A stretch of 64,000 nt of DNA, taken from Enterobacter asburiae (lineage in GTDB: Bacteria; Pseudomonadota; Gammaproteobacteria; Enterobacterales; Enterobacteriaceae). Position 1 is the stretch's first letter. Each line of letters opens with the position of its first letter. Positions 9,537-20,361 of the stretch are shown here, one piece after another. Below the pieces are notes generated by a model, which saw only the letters and a list, made by a program, of their open reading frames with translations, was not told the origin of the DNA and did not search any database. The position numbers were made by a program, and so were the translations under genes. The stretch covers positions 992,001 through 1,056,000 of the forward strand of contig JAAQVN010000001.1 of NCBI GenBank assembly GCA_011754535.1, given 5' to 3'.

Positions 9537-10478
9537 ATGCTGGAACTGATTTGCAAACGTCTGCTGCTGGCCGTACCGACGCTGTTGCTGGTGAGCATGA
9601 TGGTGTTCGGCCTGCAAAAGCTGCTGCCCGGCGATCCGCTGATCGCCATGGCCGGGGAAGAGCGCGACCCGGCGGTGATCGCCCAGCTGCGCGCGGAGCT
9701 GAACCTGGATGCGCCGATCCCTGTGCAGTATTTTCACTGGCTGACGCGGGCGCTGCAGGGCGATCTGGGCGTCTCCTTACGCACGCACGAACCGGTGACT
9801 GAGCTTATCGCCAGCAAGCTGCCGGTTACGCTGGAGCTGTCCCTGCTGGCGATGATTATCGCGCTGGTGTTTGGCATTAGCATGGGGATCCTCGCGGCGG
9901 TGAATAAAAACAGCTGGGTCGATCACGGGGCGAACTTCGTGGCGATCTCGGGGATCTCGATACCCCACTTCTGGCTGGGGATCCTGCTGATTCTGGTCTT
10001 CTCGGTGAACCTGCAGTGGCTGCCCGCGTCCGGCTACGTGCCGTTCAGTGAAGATCCGCTCCAGAACCTGCGCACGCTGCTGTTGCCCGCGTCCGTGCTC
10101 GGAACCGGCCTCGCGGCGACGCTGATGCGCCACACCCGCGCGTCGATGATTGCGGTGCTGAAGGCTGACTATATCCGCACCGCCCGGGCTAAGGGGCTGC
10201 TGCCGAAAGCGGTGATCCTGAAGCACGCGTTTCGCAACGCGCTGGTACCGGTGATCACCCTCACCACTCTGCTGTTCGGCGAGCTGCTGGGCGGCGCGGT
10301 GCTGACCGAGCAGGTCTTCACCATTCCGGGCTTTGGCAAGATGATCGTCGATTCGGTGTTCAACCGTGACTACGCGGTGGTGCAGGGCGTGGTGCTGATC
10401 GTGGCGATCGGCTTTCTGCTGCTCAACCTGCTGGCCGACGTGCTTTACGTCCTTATCAACCCGAAAATGCGAGGTTAA
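9537..10478 (+). CDS. Peptide-type ABC transporter permease (DppB/GsiC-like)
   Basis: A 313-residue inner-membrane permease with six predicted transmembrane segments. The N-terminus (LICKRLLLAVPTLLLVSMMVF) and the LPGDP phrase are typical of the DppB/OppB/GsiC group. The cytoplasmic coupling loop ADYIRTARAKGL contacts the ATPase. An AGGAGA ribosome site precedes the ATG. It forms the channel together with the next gene product, which starts two bases after this stop codon. Confidence 0.92.
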   Translation: MLELICKRLLLAVPTLLLVSMMVFGLQKLLPGDPLIAMAGEERDPAVIAQLRAELNLDAPIPVQYFHWLTRALQGDLGVSLRTHEPVTELIASKLPVTLELSLLAMIIALVFGISMGILAAVNKNSWVDHGANFVAISGISIPHFWLGILLILVFSVNLQWLPASGYVPFSEDPLQNLRTLLLPASVLGTGLAATLMRHTRASMIAVLKADYIRTARAKGLLPKAVILKHAFRNALVPVITLTTLLFGELLGGAVLTEQVFTIPGFGKMIVDSVFNRDYAVVQGVVLIVAIGFLLLNLLADVLYVLINPKMRG

Positions 10479-10480
10479 CG

Positions 10481-11356
10481 ATGGCGGAACTGACGACGCA
10501 AACCGTTGCGCCCGCGCTGCCGCGCGCGGAAAACCGGGTGCTGAAGAAATTCCTCGCCAACAAAAGCGCGGTGATTGGCGCGCTTGTGGTGGGCTTCTTT
10601 GTGCTGGTGGCGCTGCTGGCTCCGTGGATTGCCCCGTTCGATCCGGTCAAAGCCAACTTCCTGGCGGTGCGTAAAGCGCCGTCGGCGATGTACTGGTTCG
10701 GCACCGACGAGCTGGGACGCGACATTTTGTCCCGCATTATCTGGGGGGCTCGCACCTCGCTGATGGCGGGTTGTATGTCGGTGGTTATCGCCGTGGTCAT
10801 CGGCGTGCCGCTGGGGCTGGTGGCGGGCTACTTCCAGAAGATGTGGGACGGCGTGATATCGCGCTTTATCGAGGCGCTGCTGGCCTGTCCGTTCCTGATC
10901 ATGGCGATCGCGCTGGGGGCGTTTTTAGGCCCGAGCCTCACCAATGCCATGATCGCCATCGGTCTTTCGGCAATGCCGATCTTTGCCCGCCTGACGCGCG
11001 GGCAGGTGATCGCCATCCGCAACGAAGAGTACATCGACGGCGCGCGGGCGATTGGCCTGCCGGATCGCTGGATCATCATTAAATACGTTTTGCCAAACGT
11101 GATGTCGCCGATCCTGGTGCAGGCCACGCTGGCCATCGCCTCGGCGATTATCGCCGAAGCCAGCCTGTCGTTTTTAGGGCTAGGGCAGCAGCCGCCCAAT
11201 CCGTCCTGGGGCTCCATGCTCAACACCGCGAAAGGGTTTCTTGAGCAGGCACCGTGGATGTCCGTTTTCCCCGGCGTGGCGATTTTTCTTGCCGTGCAGG
11301 GCTTTAATTTACTTGGCGACGGGCTGCGCGATGCGCTCGATCCGCGCCATGACTAA
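10481..11356 (+). CDS. Peptide-type ABC transporter permease (DppC/GsiD-like)
   Basis: A 291-residue permease of the DppC/OppC group: a cytoplasmic N-terminus, a first membrane helix near 35-55, the periplasmic phrase FGTDELGRDILSRIIWGAR and five more helices. The coupling loop is EEYIDGARAIGL. It is the second channel subunit of the importer and is followed six bases later by the gamma-glutamyltransferase gene, so transport and hydrolysis are encoded together. Confidence 0.92.
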   Translation: MAELTTQTVAPALPRAENRVLKKFLANKSAVIGALVVGFFVLVALLAPWIAPFDPVKANFLAVRKAPSAMYWFGTDELGRDILSRIIWGARTSLMAGCMSVVIAVVIGVPLGLVAGYFQKMWDGVISRFIEALLACPFLIMAIALGAFLGPSLTNAMIAIGLSAMPIFARLTRGQVIAIRNEEYIDGARAIGLPDRWIIIKYVLPNVMSPILVQATLAIASAIIAEASLSFLGLGQQPPNPSWGSMLNTAKGFLEQAPWMSVFPGVAIFLAVQGFNLLGDGLRDALDPRHD

Positions 11357-11362
11357 GGAGTC

Positions 11363-12967
11363 ATGATGACCAAAGCGCTTGATTTTACGTCCGGTTACGA
11401 TTCACGACGCCCACCGATGATGGGCCATAATGCCGTTGCCACGTCGCAGCCGCTGGCGGCGCAGGCGGGAATGAAAATGCTGCAGCTGGGTGGCAACGCC
11501 GTCGATGCGGCCATTGCTACCGCGATGGCACTGACGGTGGTTGAGCCGACCGGCAACGGGATCGGCAGCGACGCCTTTGCCATCGTCTGGGATGGTGAAA
11601 AGCTGCACGGCCTGAACGCATCCGGGCGCTCGCCGGCCAGCTGGCATGCGGATCTGTTTGCCGGCAAAACGGCGGTACCGGAAATCGGCTGGGACGCGGT
11701 GACGGTGCCCGGAGCTGTGTCCGGCTGGGTTGCCCTGGCGGAACGTTTTGGCACGCTGCCGCTGACCACGCTGGCGCAGCCTGCGATTGACTACGCGCGC
11801 AACGGTTTCCCGGTCTCACCGCTGATTGGTCATCTCTGGCAGCGCGGCTATAACAAGCTGAAAGATCAGCCGGGCTTTAGCGCCTGCTTTGCGCCGGAAG
11901 GCCGCGCACCGCGCGTGGGAGAGATCTTCCGTAACCCGGCGCAGGCTAATTCGCTGGAGCTGATTGCCGAAACCAACGGCGACGCGTTTTACCGCGGCGA
12001 GCTGGCGCAGAAAATTGCTGCTTTTGCCAAAGAACACGGCGCGCACCTGACGGCTGAGGATCTGGCAAACCACCGCGTGGACTGGGTCGAGATGCTGTCG
12101 CGCGACTTCGCGGGCGGCTCGGTGCAGGAGCTGCCGCCAAACGGCCAGGGGATCGCCACGCTGATTGCGCTCGGTATTCTGGAGCAGTGCGGAATTGAGA
12201 AGCATCATCCGGACTCCGTGCAGTCCCTTCACCTGTCCATCGAGGCGATGAAGCTGGCGCTGGCGGATCTCGACCGCTACGTGGCGGATGAAGAACACAT
12301 GGAGTTCGCCGCAAAAGAGCTGCTGAGCGACCATTATCTGAAGTCGCGCGCGGCGCTTATCGACCACGATAAAGCCTCTGATTTTGTCTACGGCTCCCCG
12401 ACGCAGAGCGGCACGGTCTACATCAGCACCGCCGACGACAGCGGGATGATGGTCTCGTTTATTCAGTCCAACTTTATGGGATTTGGATCAGGCATCGTGG
12501 TGCCGGACACCGGGATCAGCCTGCAAAACCGGGGCTGTGGATTTGTGCTGGATCCGAATCATCCGAACGCGCTGGCGGGCAGCAAGCGTCCGTTCCACAC
12601 CATCATTCCGGGCTTTGCGATGGACGGCAGCGGCCAGCCGCTGATGTCCTTCGGCGTGATGGGCGGCCCGATGCAGGCGCAGGGGCACATGCAGATGGCG
12701 CTGCGCATAATGCTGCACGGGCAAAACCCGCAGGCGGCCATCGACGCGCCGCGCTGGCGCGTGGTGCAGGGCAGGGAGGTGATCGTCGAATCGACGTTCG
12801 ATCGCAATACGATTGCGGCGCTGCGCGAGCGCGGGCATCAGATCGTAGTGGAAGATCCGCTCCAGGATTACAACTTTGGCGGTGCGCAGGTGATTTACCG
12901 CATGCCGGAAGGGCACTACGTGGCCGCGACGGAAAGCCGCAAAGACGGGCAGGCGTTAGTGAGTTAA
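11363..12967 (+). CDS. Gamma-glutamyltransferase-family Ntn hydrolase
   Basis: A 534-residue protein of the GGT family, normally made as a proenzyme that cuts itself before a conserved Thr. Here the candidate nucleophile is Thr351 in QSGTVYIST. The substrate-site phrases PNGQGIATL and FGVMGGPMQAQGHMQM are present. There is no signal peptide, unlike periplasmic GGT of E. coli, so it should act in the cytoplasm on material brought in by the transporter encoded upstream. Two adjacent ATG codons follow a GGAG ribosome site. It is the last gene of the cluster. It might hydrolyse gamma-glutamyl peptides or a related amide; the exact substrate is unknown. Confidence 0.87.
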   Translation: MMTKALDFTSGYDSRRPPMMGHNAVATSQPLAAQAGMKMLQLGGNAVDAAIATAMALTVVEPTGNGIGSDAFAIVWDGEKLHGLNASGRSPASWHADLFAGKTAVPEIGWDAVTVPGAVSGWVALAERFGTLPLTTLAQPAIDYARNGFPVSPLIGHLWQRGYNKLKDQPGFSACFAPEGRAPRVGEIFRNPAQANSLELIAETNGDAFYRGELAQKIAAFAKEHGAHLTAEDLANHRVDWVEMLSRDFAGGSVQELPPNGQGIATLIALGILEQCGIEKHHPDSVQSLHLSIEAMKLALADLDRYVADEEHMEFAAKELLSDHYLKSRAALIDHDKASDFVYGSPTQSGTVYISTADDSGMMVSFIQSNFMGFGSGIVVPDTGISLQNRGCGFVLDPNHPNALAGSKRPFHTIIPGFAMDGSGQPLMSFGVMGGPMQAQGHMQMALRIMLHGQNPQAAIDAPRWRVVQGREVIVESTFDRNTIAALRERGHQIVVEDPLQDYNFGGAQVIYRMPEGHYVAATESRKDGQALVS

Positions 12968-13000
12968 TGTTTTATCCCCCTAATGCGAGCAGCGAACAAT

Positions 13001-13037
13001 CCCCTCTCCCCTTTGGGGAGAGGGTCAGGGTGAGGGG
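13001..13037. repeat. Intergenic palindromic repeat, copy 1
   Basis: CCCCTCTCCCC and GGGGAGAGGG form a hairpin, followed by TCAGGGTGAGGGG. The same design recurs at 27189-27226 and 31221-31254, each time just after the end of a gene. It lies between two converging genes (ggt-like and yafV) and may help to end or stabilise transcripts. Confidence 0.75.
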
Positions 13038-13043
13038 AAAATT

Positions 13044-13814
13044 TCACCCAATGCTAAACGGATCCGCATCCTGCCACGCCGGAAACTTCTCCCGATATTC
13101 CTTCAGCGCCGTTAACGACAGCTCGGCATCAATGCGCGTCGCCTGATGCGGCTCGGCGGTGGCAATAATCTCGCCCTGCGGATTCACCACCCGGCTGTCG
13201 CCGCGGTAGTGATGCCCGTTGCCGTCCGTTCCCACGCGGTTACAGCCCACCACGTACGCCTGGTTCTCAATCGCGCGGGCCACCAGCAGCGCCTGCCAGT
13301 GCAGCGAGCGCGGCGCGGGCCAGTTGGCGACGTACAGCGCCAGGTCGTAATCGTTGCGGTTGCGCGACCACACCGGGAAGCGCAGGTCGTAGCAGACCAG
13401 CGGCAGGATGCGCCAGCCGCGCCACTCGAACACCACGCGTTCGTTACCGGCTTCATAGTGATGATGTTCATCGGCCATGCGGAACAGGTGGCGTTTATCG
13501 TAAAAATGCACTTTTCCTTCCGGCTCCACCAGCAGGAAGCGGTTCACCGGTCCGCGCTCCGTCTGCAGGGCGGCGCTACCGGCGATCAGCGCGTTGGTCT
13601 GCTGCGCTTTGGCATGCATCCAGGCGACCACCTCTTCCTGGGGCATCGACTGTTTAGCCGCTTCCATCGCGAAGCCGGTGGTAAACATCTCCGGCAGGAC
13701 AATCACATCTCGCCCGGTAATTTCTTCCAGTTGACGATCAAAGTGGCGCAGGTTGGCAGGACCATCCATCCACACTAAAGGCTGCTGCAAAATCGAAATC
13801 TTCAAACCAGGCAC
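13044..13814 (-). CDS. yafV: Omega-amidase YafV (nitrilase superfamily)
   Basis: A 256-residue carbon-nitrogen hydrolase. The Glu-Lys-Cys triad is visible as Glu42 (LPEMF), Lys107 (YDKRHLF) and Cys141 (LVCYDLRFP). YafV-type enzymes hydrolyse alpha-ketoglutaramate, a metabolite-repair reaction of glutamine transamination. Translation starts at a GTG (13814) eight bases after AGGAG. The gene sits next to fadE as in E. coli. It shares no operon with the converging gamma-glutamyltransferase gene, although both deal with glutamine-type amides. Confidence 0.92.
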   Translation of the reverse strand: MPGLKISILQQPLVWMDGPANLRHFDRQLEEITGRDVIVLPEMFTTGFAMEAAKQSMPQEEVVAWMHAKAQQTNALIAGSAALQTERGPVNRFLLVEPEGKVHFYDKRHLFRMADEHHHYEAGNERVVFEWRGWRILPLVCYDLRFPVWSRNRNDYDLALYVANWPAPRSLHWQALLVARAIENQAYVVGCNRVGTDGNGHHYRGDSRVVNPQGEIIATAEPHQATRIDAELSLTALKEYREKFPAWQDADPFSIG

Positions 13815-13882
13815 GATACAGACTCCTCAAACGACCCCTTTTTGACACTGTAGCACGTCATTACGAGAAAATGTGGCAATAA

Positions 13883-13906
13883 AAAACCCCGCACCGGGCG
13901 GGGTTT
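13883..13906 (-). terminator. Terminator of fadE
   Basis: On the minus strand AACCCCGC and GCGGGGTT pair around a short loop and are followed by a run of T residues. It begins 17 bases after the fadE stop codon. Confidence 0.85.
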
Positions 13907-13922
13907 GTCAGAGCGAAGCGGG

Positions 13923-16367
13923 TTATGCCGCTTCAGGTTTGCGGTGCTTCTCCGGCAGCTTTACCGGCTGCGTCGCCAGCTCTTCCGGTTCGAAATCATC
14001 CACGTTAATACTGCGCAGACGGCTCTCTTCGGCTTTCACCAGCAGCGCAGCTTCGTCGTTATTGATAATGCCACCGGCCAGCGCCTGTTTCGCCAGTTCG
14101 TCCAGACGGGTAAACGGCAGGTTTTTACCCAGCTGTTTACAAATTTTCTGGTGAATCGGATCGGCGGCCATCACGTCCAGCAGCGCCTCTTCCAGCAGGC
14201 CCACCGGGTTATGCGGCGTTGGCGCCAGATACTGACCGCGGCCGATACGGGAGCGGGTTGCGCTCGGAACCTGCAGGATCTTCGCCACCTTGTGGTCCAG
14301 TTTGTCCGACGGCGCCAGATGATGGCGACCGGTCGGGAAGATCACCGCGCGCAGGGCGCCCGCCACGAAGCGGTTCGGGAAGTTGGCCAGCAGGTCGTCA
14401 ATCGCCTGTTCCGCCTGATACATTGCATCTTGTACGCCCCAATGCACCAGCGGCAGATCCGCTTCCTGACGGCCTTCGTCGTCGTAGCGCTTCAGGACCG
14501 CAGAGGCCAGGAAGATCTGGCTCAGCACATCACCCAGACGGGCAGAGATACGTTCGCGACGCTTCAGGCTACCGCCCAGCACCGCCATAGAGACGTCAGA
14601 CAGTAGAGCCAGGTTGGCGCTCAGACGGTTCAGATGCTGGTAGTAACGTTTGGTCGCATCCCCGGTTGGCGTTGCGCTGGTCAGGCCGCGCGTCAGGCCG
14701 AGCCAGAAGCTGCGCACCTTGTTGCTGCCCACGTGACCGATATGTTTGAACAGCAGCTTGTCGAAGGCATCCACGTCGTTGTTCTGCGCGGCGGCCATCT
14801 CTTCCAGCACGTATGGATGGCAGCGAATCGCCCCCTGGCCGAAGATCATCATGCTGCGGGTCAGGATGTTTGCCCCTTCCACGGTGATGGCAATCGGTGC
14901 GCCCTGATAGCCACGCGCCAGGAAGTTGCCTTCGCCGAGCATAATGCCTTTACCGCCTGCGATATCCATCGCGTCAATAATCGACTGCTGCGCGCGGTGG
15001 GTACAGTGGTACTTCACAATCGCGGACAGCACGGCCGGTTTTTCGCCCAGCATAATGCCGTAGGTAATCAGGGATGCAGCGGCGTCCATCACGTAGGCGT
15101 TGCCCGCGATACGCGCCAGCGGCTCTTCGATACCTTCCATCTTGCCGATGGAGATTTTGAACTGACGGCGGATATGGGCGTACGCGCCAATCCCCATTGC
15201 CACCGACTTCAGACCGCCGGTTGAATTCGACGGCAGGGTGATCCCGCGGCCCACCGACAGACATTCAACCAGCATGCGCCAGCCCTGACCGGCCATTTTC
15301 GGGCCGCCGATGATGTAGTCAATCGGCACGAAGATATCCTGACCGCGGGTCGGACCGTTCTGGAACGGCACGTTCAGCGGGAAGTGACGACGACCAATTT
15401 CAACGCCCGGAGTAGAGGTTGGGATCAGCGCACAGGTAATGCCCAGATCTTCTTCTCCGCCCAGCAGTTTTTCCGGGTCGGAGAGCTTAAACGCCAGGCC
15501 GAGCACCGTGGCGATAGGCGCCAGGGTGATATAACGTTTGTTCCAGGTCAGGCGCATGCCCAGTACCTGCTGGCCCTGCCATTCGCCCATGCACACTACG
15601 CCGGTATCCGGGATTGCGCCTGCATCGGAGCCCGCTTCCGGGCTGGTCAGCGCGAAGCAAGGGATTTCCTGACCGCGCGCCAGGCGCGGCAGGTAGTGAT
15701 CTTTCTGCTCTTCCGTACCGTAGTGCTGCAGCAGCTCGCCCGGCCCTAAGGAGTTCGGCACGCCAACGGTAATCGCCAGGATCCCGGAGACGCCCGCCAG
15801 CTTTTGCAGGACGCGAGCTTGAGCGTAAGCGGAGAATTCCAGACCGCCGTACTCTTTCTTAATGATCATCGCGAAGAAGCGATGCTCTTTCAGGTACGCC
15901 CACAGCTCCGGCGGCAGGTCGGCCATCTCGTGGGTGATAGCGAAGTCGTTTGCCATGCGGCACGCTTCTTCCACCGGGCCGTCGATAAAGGCCTGCTCTT
16001 CGGCGGTCAGACGCGGCTGTGGATAGTTGTGCAGCTTTTTCCAGTCCGGGTTGCCCTGGAACAGATCGCCTTCCCACCAGGTGGTACCGGCGTCAATCGC
16101 TTCTTTCTCCGTGCGCGACATTGGCGGCATCACTTTACGGAAGCCCTTGAACACCGGCGCGGAGATCATCGACTTGCGCATCGGGGCCAGGTTAAACGGC
16201 AGAAGAATGATGGCAAGAGGGACTAAAATCCAGATATTCCAGAGGCCTGCGACGCCAAGCGCAGCCGTCCAGGCCAGAAGAATCAGGCTGCTCAGGAATA
16301 AACTGACGCGGTGATAGAACAACACACCGAGCAGTACAACGGTTGCGAGAATGCTCAAAATCATCAT
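13923..16367 (-). CDS. fadE: Acyl-CoA dehydrogenase FadE
   Basis: An 814-residue protein, the same length as E. coli FadE. Two hydrophobic segments at the N-terminus (about 5-55) anchor it to the membrane. The acyl-CoA dehydrogenase domains follow, with family phrases such as [15 protein letters not shown] and [15 protein letters not shown] and a long C-terminal region peculiar to FadE. It catalyses the first, FAD-dependent step of fatty-acid beta-oxidation. A FadR-like operator lies just upstream and fits repression in the absence of long-chain acyl-CoA. The neighbours yafV and gmhA match the E. coli order. Confidence 0.96.
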   Translation of the reverse strand: MMILSILATVVLLGVLFYHRVSLFLSSLILLAWTAALGVAGLWNIWILVPLAIILLPFNLAPMRKSMISAPVFKGFRKVMPPMSRTEKEAIDAGTTWWEGDLFQGNPDWKKLHNYPQPRLTAEEQAFIDGPVEEACRMANDFAITHEMADLPPELWAYLKEHRFFAMIIKKEYGGLEFSAYAQARVLQKLAGVSGILAITVGVPNSLGPGELLQHYGTEEQKDHYLPRLARGQEIPCFALTSPEAGSDAGAIPDTGVVCMGEWQGQQVLGMRLTWNKRYITLAPIATVLGLAFKLSDPEKLLGGEEDLGITCALIPTSTPGVEIGRRHFPLNVPFQNGPTRGQDIFVPIDYIIGGPKMAGQGWRMLVECLSVGRGITLPSNSTGGLKSVAMGIGAYAHIRRQFKISIGKMEGIEEPLARIAGNAYVMDAAASLITYGIMLGEKPAVLSAIVKYHCTHRAQQSIIDAMDIAGGKGIMLGEGNFLARGYQGAPIAITVEGANILTRSMMIFGQGAIRCHPYVLEEMAAAQNNDVDAFDKLLFKHIGHVGSNKVRSFWLGLTRGLTSATPTGDATKRYYQHLNRLSANLALLSDVSMAVLGGSLKRRERISARLGDVLSQIFLASAVLKRYDDEGRQEADLPLVHWGVQDAMYQAEQAIDDLLANFPNRFVAGALRAVIFPTGRHHLAPSDKLDHKVAKILQVPSATRSRIGRGQYLAPTPHNPVGLLEEALLDVMAADPIHQKICKQLGKNLPFTRLDELAKQALAGGIINNDEAALLVKAEESRLRSINVDDFEPEELATQPVKLPEKHRKPEAA

Positions 16368-16391
16368 AAAGAAAAGCTCCCTTGCTTGTAG

Positions 16392-16408
16392 GAGGTCTGA
16401 CCACTTGT
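16392..16408. promoter_or_regulatory. FadR-type operator upstream of fadE
   Basis: The core GGTCTGACC (16394-16402) is the central palindrome of FadR sites (TGGTCNGACCA). On the minus strand it reads AAGTGGTCAGACCTCC, about 25 bases upstream of the fadE start, where binding would block expression. Confidence 0.7.
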
Positions 16409-16606
16409 GATGATATGGTTGTAGTTGATGTGAATTCCTTTAGCAATGTGTTTACAAAATAATTACAACCTGGTTCACATTGTTCGTGTTTTCGCCGGCA
16501 CAAAAAATCAAAACGCCGGACGATTCGCATGGCTTTAGCTTCTCGCTTTTCCCGCTATCCGGTACACTCCACTGTGTTATTTCATCAATACTGAAGGATT
16601 ATCCTC

Positions 16607-17185
16607 ATGTACCAGGATCTTATTCGTAACGAACTGAACGAAGCGGCGGAAACGCTGGCGAACTTTCTGAAAGATGATGCCAATATTCACGCTATTCAGC
16701 GCGCAGCGGTCCTGCTGGCCGACAGCTTCAAAGCCGGTGGCAAAGTACTCTCCTGCGGTAACGGCGGTTCCCACTGTGACGCCATGCACTTCGCCGAAGA
16801 GCTGACCGGACGCTATCGCGAAAACCGTCCGGGCTACCCGGCGATTGCGATTTCCGACGTGAGCCACATCTCCTGCGTAGGCAACGACTTCGGTTACGAC
16901 CACATCTTTTCCCGCTACGTTGAGGCAGTAGGCCGTGAAGGCGACGTGCTGCTGGGTATCTCTACCTCCGGTAACTCCGCGAACGTGATCAAAGCGATCG
17001 CCGCCGCGCGTGAAAAAGGGATGAAGGTCATCACCCTGACCGGTAAAGATGGCGGTAAGATGGACGGTACGGCGGATATCGAAATTCGCGTTCCGCACTT
17101 CGGCTATGCAGACCGCGTTCAGGAAATTCACATCAAAGTGATCCACATCCTGATCCAGTTGATCGAAAAAGAGATGGTTAAGTAA
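16607..17185 (+). CDS. gmhA: Sedoheptulose-7-phosphate isomerase GmhA
   Basis: A 192-residue SIS-domain isomerase, equal in length to the E. coli enzyme. Conserved phrases include [20 protein letters not shown] and [14 protein letters not shown]. It converts sedoheptulose 7-phosphate to D-glycero-D-manno-heptose 7-phosphate, the first step toward the heptose of the lipopolysaccharide inner core. It acts in the cytoplasm as a tetramer. It diverges from fadE, as in E. coli. Confidence 0.96.
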   Translation: MYQDLIRNELNEAAETLANFLKDDANIHAIQRAAVLLADSFKAGGKVLSCGNGGSHCDAMHFAEELTGRYRENRPGYPAIAISDVSHISCVGNDFGYDHIFSRYVEAVGREGDVLLGISTSGNSANVIKAIAAAREKGMKVITLTGKDGGKMDGTADIEIRVPHFGYADRVQEIHIKVIHILIQLIEKEMVK

Positions 17186-17194
17186 GGCTTCGCT

Positions 17195-17214
17195 GGGGGG
17201 CGCCAGCGCCCCCC
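17195..17214. terminator. GC-rich hairpin between gmhA and yafJ
   Basis: GGGGGGCG, loop CCAG, CGCCCCCC: a perfect eight-pair stem starting nine bases after the gmhA stop. No T run follows, so it may be a pause, attenuation or mRNA-stability hairpin rather than a full terminator. Confidence 0.55.
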
Positions 17215-17238
17215 GCAGTTGTGGAGTGGAGGTAATCT

Positions 17239-18006
17239 ATGTGCGAACTGCTCGGGATGAGCGCCAATGTGCCAACCGATATCTGCTTTAGTTTCACCGG
17301 GCTGGTTCAGCGCGGTGGAGGAACCGGGCCGCACAAAGACGGCTGGGGCATCACCTTCTACGAAGGCAAAGGGTGTCGCACGTTCAAAGATCCGCAGCCC
17401 AGCTTTAACTCACCGATTGCCAAACTGGTGCAGGATTACCCCATTAAATCCTGTTCGGTGATCGCGCATATTCGTCAGGCAAACCGCGGCGAAGTGGCAC
17501 TGGAAAATACCCATCCCTTTACCCGTGAGCTGTGGGGCCGTAACTGGACCTACGCGCACAACGGGCAGCTCACGGGCTATAAGTCGCTGGAGACGGGGAA
17601 CTTCCGACCGGTTGGCGAAACGGACAGTGAAAAGGCCTTCTGCTGGCTGCTGCATAAGCTGACGGAACGTTATCCGCGTACGCCCGGCAACATGGCCGCC
17701 GTATTCAAATACATCGCGACGCTGGCCGCTGAACTGCGAGAAAAAGGCGTGTTTAACATGCTACTGTCTGACGGGCGCTACGTGATGGCGTTCTGCTCGA
17801 CGAATCTCTTCTGGATCACGCGCCGCGCGCCGTTTGGCGTCGCTACGCTGCTCGATCAGGATGTGGAGATAGATTTTCAGAAAGAGACCACACCCAACGA
17901 TGTGGTCACAGTCATTGCAACGCAGCCGCTGACGGGCAACGAAACCTGGCAAAAGATTATGCCAGGCGAGTGGGTGCTATTTTGTCTCGGGGACCGTGTA
18001 ATTTGA
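17239..18006 (+). CDS. yafJ: Class II glutamine amidotransferase YafJ
   Basis: A 255-residue Ntn-type glutamine amidotransferase domain. The nucleophile is Cys2, exposed after Met removal (MCELLGMSA), and further family phrases are HIRQANRG and ENTHPF. No second domain is present, so its acceptor substrate is unknown. It follows gmhA as in E. coli. Its last 30 bases overlap the end of yafK on the other strand, so the two genes converge and share sequence. Confidence 0.93.
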   Translation: MCELLGMSANVPTDICFSFTGLVQRGGGTGPHKDGWGITFYEGKGCRTFKDPQPSFNSPIAKLVQDYPIKSCSVIAHIRQANRGEVALENTHPFTRELWGRNWTYAHNGQLTGYKSLETGNFRPVGETDSEKAFCWLLHKLTERYPRTPGNMAAVFKYIATLAAELREKGVFNMLLSDGRYVMAFCSTNLFWITRRAPFGVATLLDQDVEIDFQKETTPNDVVTVIATQPLTGNETWQKIMPGEWVLFCLGDRVI

Positions 18007-18717
18007 CGCCAGCTGTGGATGGACAACTTCGTGGCTCAGCGGTTTGCTGACCACGTAACGACCATCGACGATGGAGACCACTGGTGGTTTGTGGGTCTGC
18101 TCAAAGTAGTCATAACCTGGCTTCAGCTGTTTCCAGAAATCGGCGTAGTAAGAGTACTTATGGCGCGCCATGTTGGCATCCGTCATGCGGAACGGATAGA
18201 TGCTGACCTGAACGTTAGGCTGCCCAAAGACCAGTGCGCCGGTCACGAACTGGAAAATCTCATCAATGCCGGAATCGGTCATCGCGTAGCAGCCGACAGA
18301 CACGCAGGCACCGTGGATCATCAGGTATTTCCCTTCATAACCGTGAGCACGGTCATAGGCGTTCGGGAAACCGATGTTGATCGCTTTATAGAAGCGGCTA
18401 TCCGGCTTTAACTGGTTACGCTGAACGTTGTAAAACCCTTCCGGACTCTTGAAATCGCCCTGACGCTGTTTCGGGCCCAGCCCGCCGGAATAGTTACAAA
18501 TCTTGTAGCTATCAAGCAGCTGATACGTCTCGCCCATTTTTACAAACAGATCGAGCGTGCGCTCTTCCTTGAAGATTTGAATATAAACCGGGGATCCCAT
18601 TAACTGCTGTTTATATTCTTTGCTGATCGGCGTCGTGGAGCTGTTGCTGCTGAGCAGCCCGGCAAACGACATGCACGGAATCAGAAGCATCGCAATGAAC
18701 AATGCGATTTTACGCAT
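17977..18717 (-). CDS. yafK: L,D-transpeptidase-family murein protein YafK (DpaA/LdtF)
   Basis: A 246-residue secreted protein with a signal peptide (about 19 residues) and a YkuD domain. The catalytic motif is seen as [16 protein letters not shown], with His and the second Cys as expected active-site residues. In E. coli, YafK (LdtF, DpaA) acts as an amidase that releases Braun lipoprotein from peptidoglycan and influences L,D-transpeptidase activity. It works in the periplasm. The C-terminal 30 bases of the coding region lie opposite the end of yafJ. Confidence 0.93.
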   Translation of the reverse strand: MRKIALFIAMLLIPCMSFAGLLSSNSSTTPISKEYKQQLMGSPVYIQIFKEERTLDLFVKMGETYQLLDSYKICNYSGGLGPKQRQGDFKSPEGFYNVQRNQLKPDSRFYKAINIGFPNAYDRAHGYEGKYLMIHGACVSVGCYAMTDSGIDEIFQFVTGALVFGQPNVQVSIYPFRMTDANMARHKYSYYADFWKQLKPGYDYFEQTHKPPVVSIVDGRYVVSKPLSHEVVHPQLASNYTVPETK

Positions 18718-19015
18718 ACTACTAGTTCCTTGATAAAACCATGACCAACTTGCCAGGACGGCAAAAGAGACCCGAAATCAGATTATTCTGTTAGGAGCGC
18801 TCACATTAGCACCGCTATAGATTTTCGCAAGAGCCGGGCGGTGAGTTTACAAATTAGTTTTACTTTATAAACCATCAAATACCCGCTGGCTCCAGGAACT
18901 TTGCGTAATAGCTCGCATTTTGGCGCGCCCGACGGCGGATTACCTGCCCGTCAGAAGGGGAAAATGTTACACTTCGCGCCCACTGGATTGTTGTTTATGG
19001 AAACCTGCTAACCAC
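18718..19015. other. Divergent intergenic region between yafK and the nqr operon
   Basis: About 300 bases without a gene. It contains the yafK leader with an AAGGAAC ribosome site (on the minus strand) and must carry the nqr promoter. I see no recognisable operator. Confidence 0.5.
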
Positions 19016-20359
19016 ATGTTTAAAATAAAAAAAGGACTTAATCTGCCGATTGCAGGCGTGCCTGAGCAGCACGTCTCGTCTGGCGCAAGCGTCCGTCATG
19101 TCGCAATTTTAGGTGACGATTATCTGGGAATGCGTCCTTCAATGCTGGTGCAGGAGGGCGATCGCGTGCTCAAAGGGCAGGCACTCTTTGAGGACAAAAA
19201 AAATCCCGGCGTCATGTTCACGGCCCCCGCCAGCGGCACCGTTGTGGCGATTAACCGCGGCGAGCGTCGCGTGTTGCAGTCGGTGGTTATCCGCATCGAA
19301 GGCGATGAACAGCGTGAGTTTGCTCGTTATGATGCGGCAGACCTCGCGACGCTTAGCCGCGAAGATGTGCAGGCTCAGCTGCTCGCGTCCGGCCTGTGGA
19401 CGGCGCTGCGTACGCGTCCTTTCAGCAAATCGCCCGTTCCTGATACCGCCCCGGCCGCTATTTTCGTTACGGCCATCGACACCAACCCGCTCAGCGCGGA
19501 TCCGCAGCCCATTATTCTGGCGCAGCGTAAAGCCTTTGATGCCGGGCTGACCGTTCTGACTCGCCTGACGCCCGGAAAAGTGCACGTTTGCCAGGCCGGG
19601 GGCGGCAAGCTTGGCGGCCATCCTCAGGGGCAGGTCACGTTTAATGAATTTTCCGGTCCGCATCCGGCGGGGCTGGTCGGGACCCATATCCACTTCCTTG
19701 AGCCGGTGAGCCTGAAGAAACAGGTCTGGCACCTTAATTATCAGGACGTCATTGCCATCGGTAAGCTCTTTACCACGGGTGAACTCTGCGCTGAACGGAT
19801 CGTCGCTATCGGCGGGCCTCAGGCCGCCAACCCGCGTCTGGTTAAAACGCTTCTGGGAGCAGACATTAATGAGCTGCTTGCGGGGGAAACGAAAGAGGGT
19901 GAAAACCGCCTGATTTCCGGTTCGGTACTCAGCGGCCGCCGCGCTGTAAATGCGCACGCGTACCTGGGACGTTTCCATCTTCAGGTGAGCGTAGTTATGG
20001 AAGGGCGCGAGAAAGAGCTGTTCGGCTGGGTTCTGCCAGGCGCAGAAAAATACTCCGTCACCCGCACCACGCTGGGCCACTTCCTGCGTCATAAGCTGTT
20101 TAACTTCTCTACCAGCACGAACGGCGGCGAGCGCGCGATGGTCCCGATTGGCAACTACGAACGTGTAATGCCGCTGGATATTCTGCCCACCGTGCTGCTG
20201 CGCGATCTTCTGGCCGGTGACACCGACGGCGCGCAGGCGCTCGGTTGTCTTGAACTGGATGAAGAAGATCTGGCGCTCTGTACCTATGTGTGTCCAGGTA
20301 AATACGAATATGGACCCGTATTGCGCGAGGTGTTAACCCGCATTGAGCAGGAAGGATAA
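19016..20359 (+). CDS. nqrA: Na+-translocating NADH:quinone reductase subunit A
   Basis: A 447-residue peripheral subunit. The start at 19016 gives the family N-terminus [16 protein letters not shown]; the open frame extends 32 codons further upstream, without resemblance to the family. NqrA sits on the cytoplasmic side and contributes to quinone binding. It is the first gene of an uninterrupted operon nqrABCDEF-nqrM with spacings of two to ten bases or small overlaps. Confidence 0.95.
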   Translation: MFKIKKGLNLPIAGVPEQHVSSGASVRHVAILGDDYLGMRPSMLVQEGDRVLKGQALFEDKKNPGVMFTAPASGTVVAINRGERRVLQSVVIRIEGDEQREFARYDAADLATLSREDVQAQLLASGLWTALRTRPFSKSPVPDTAPAAIFVTAIDTNPLSADPQPIILAQRKAFDAGLTVLTRLTPGKVHVCQAGGGKLGGHPQGQVTFNEFSGPHPAGLVGTHIHFLEPVSLKKQVWHLNYQDVIAIGKLFTTGELCAERIVAIGGPQAANPRLVKTLLGADINELLAGETKEGENRLISGSVLSGRRAVNAHAYLGRFHLQVSVVMEGREKELFGWVLPGAEKYSVTRTTLGHFLRHKLFNFSTSTNGGERAMVPIGNYERVMPLDILPTVLLRDLLAGDTDGAQALGCLELDEEDLALCTYVCPGKYEYGPVLREVLTRIEQEG

Positions 20360-20361
20360 CC

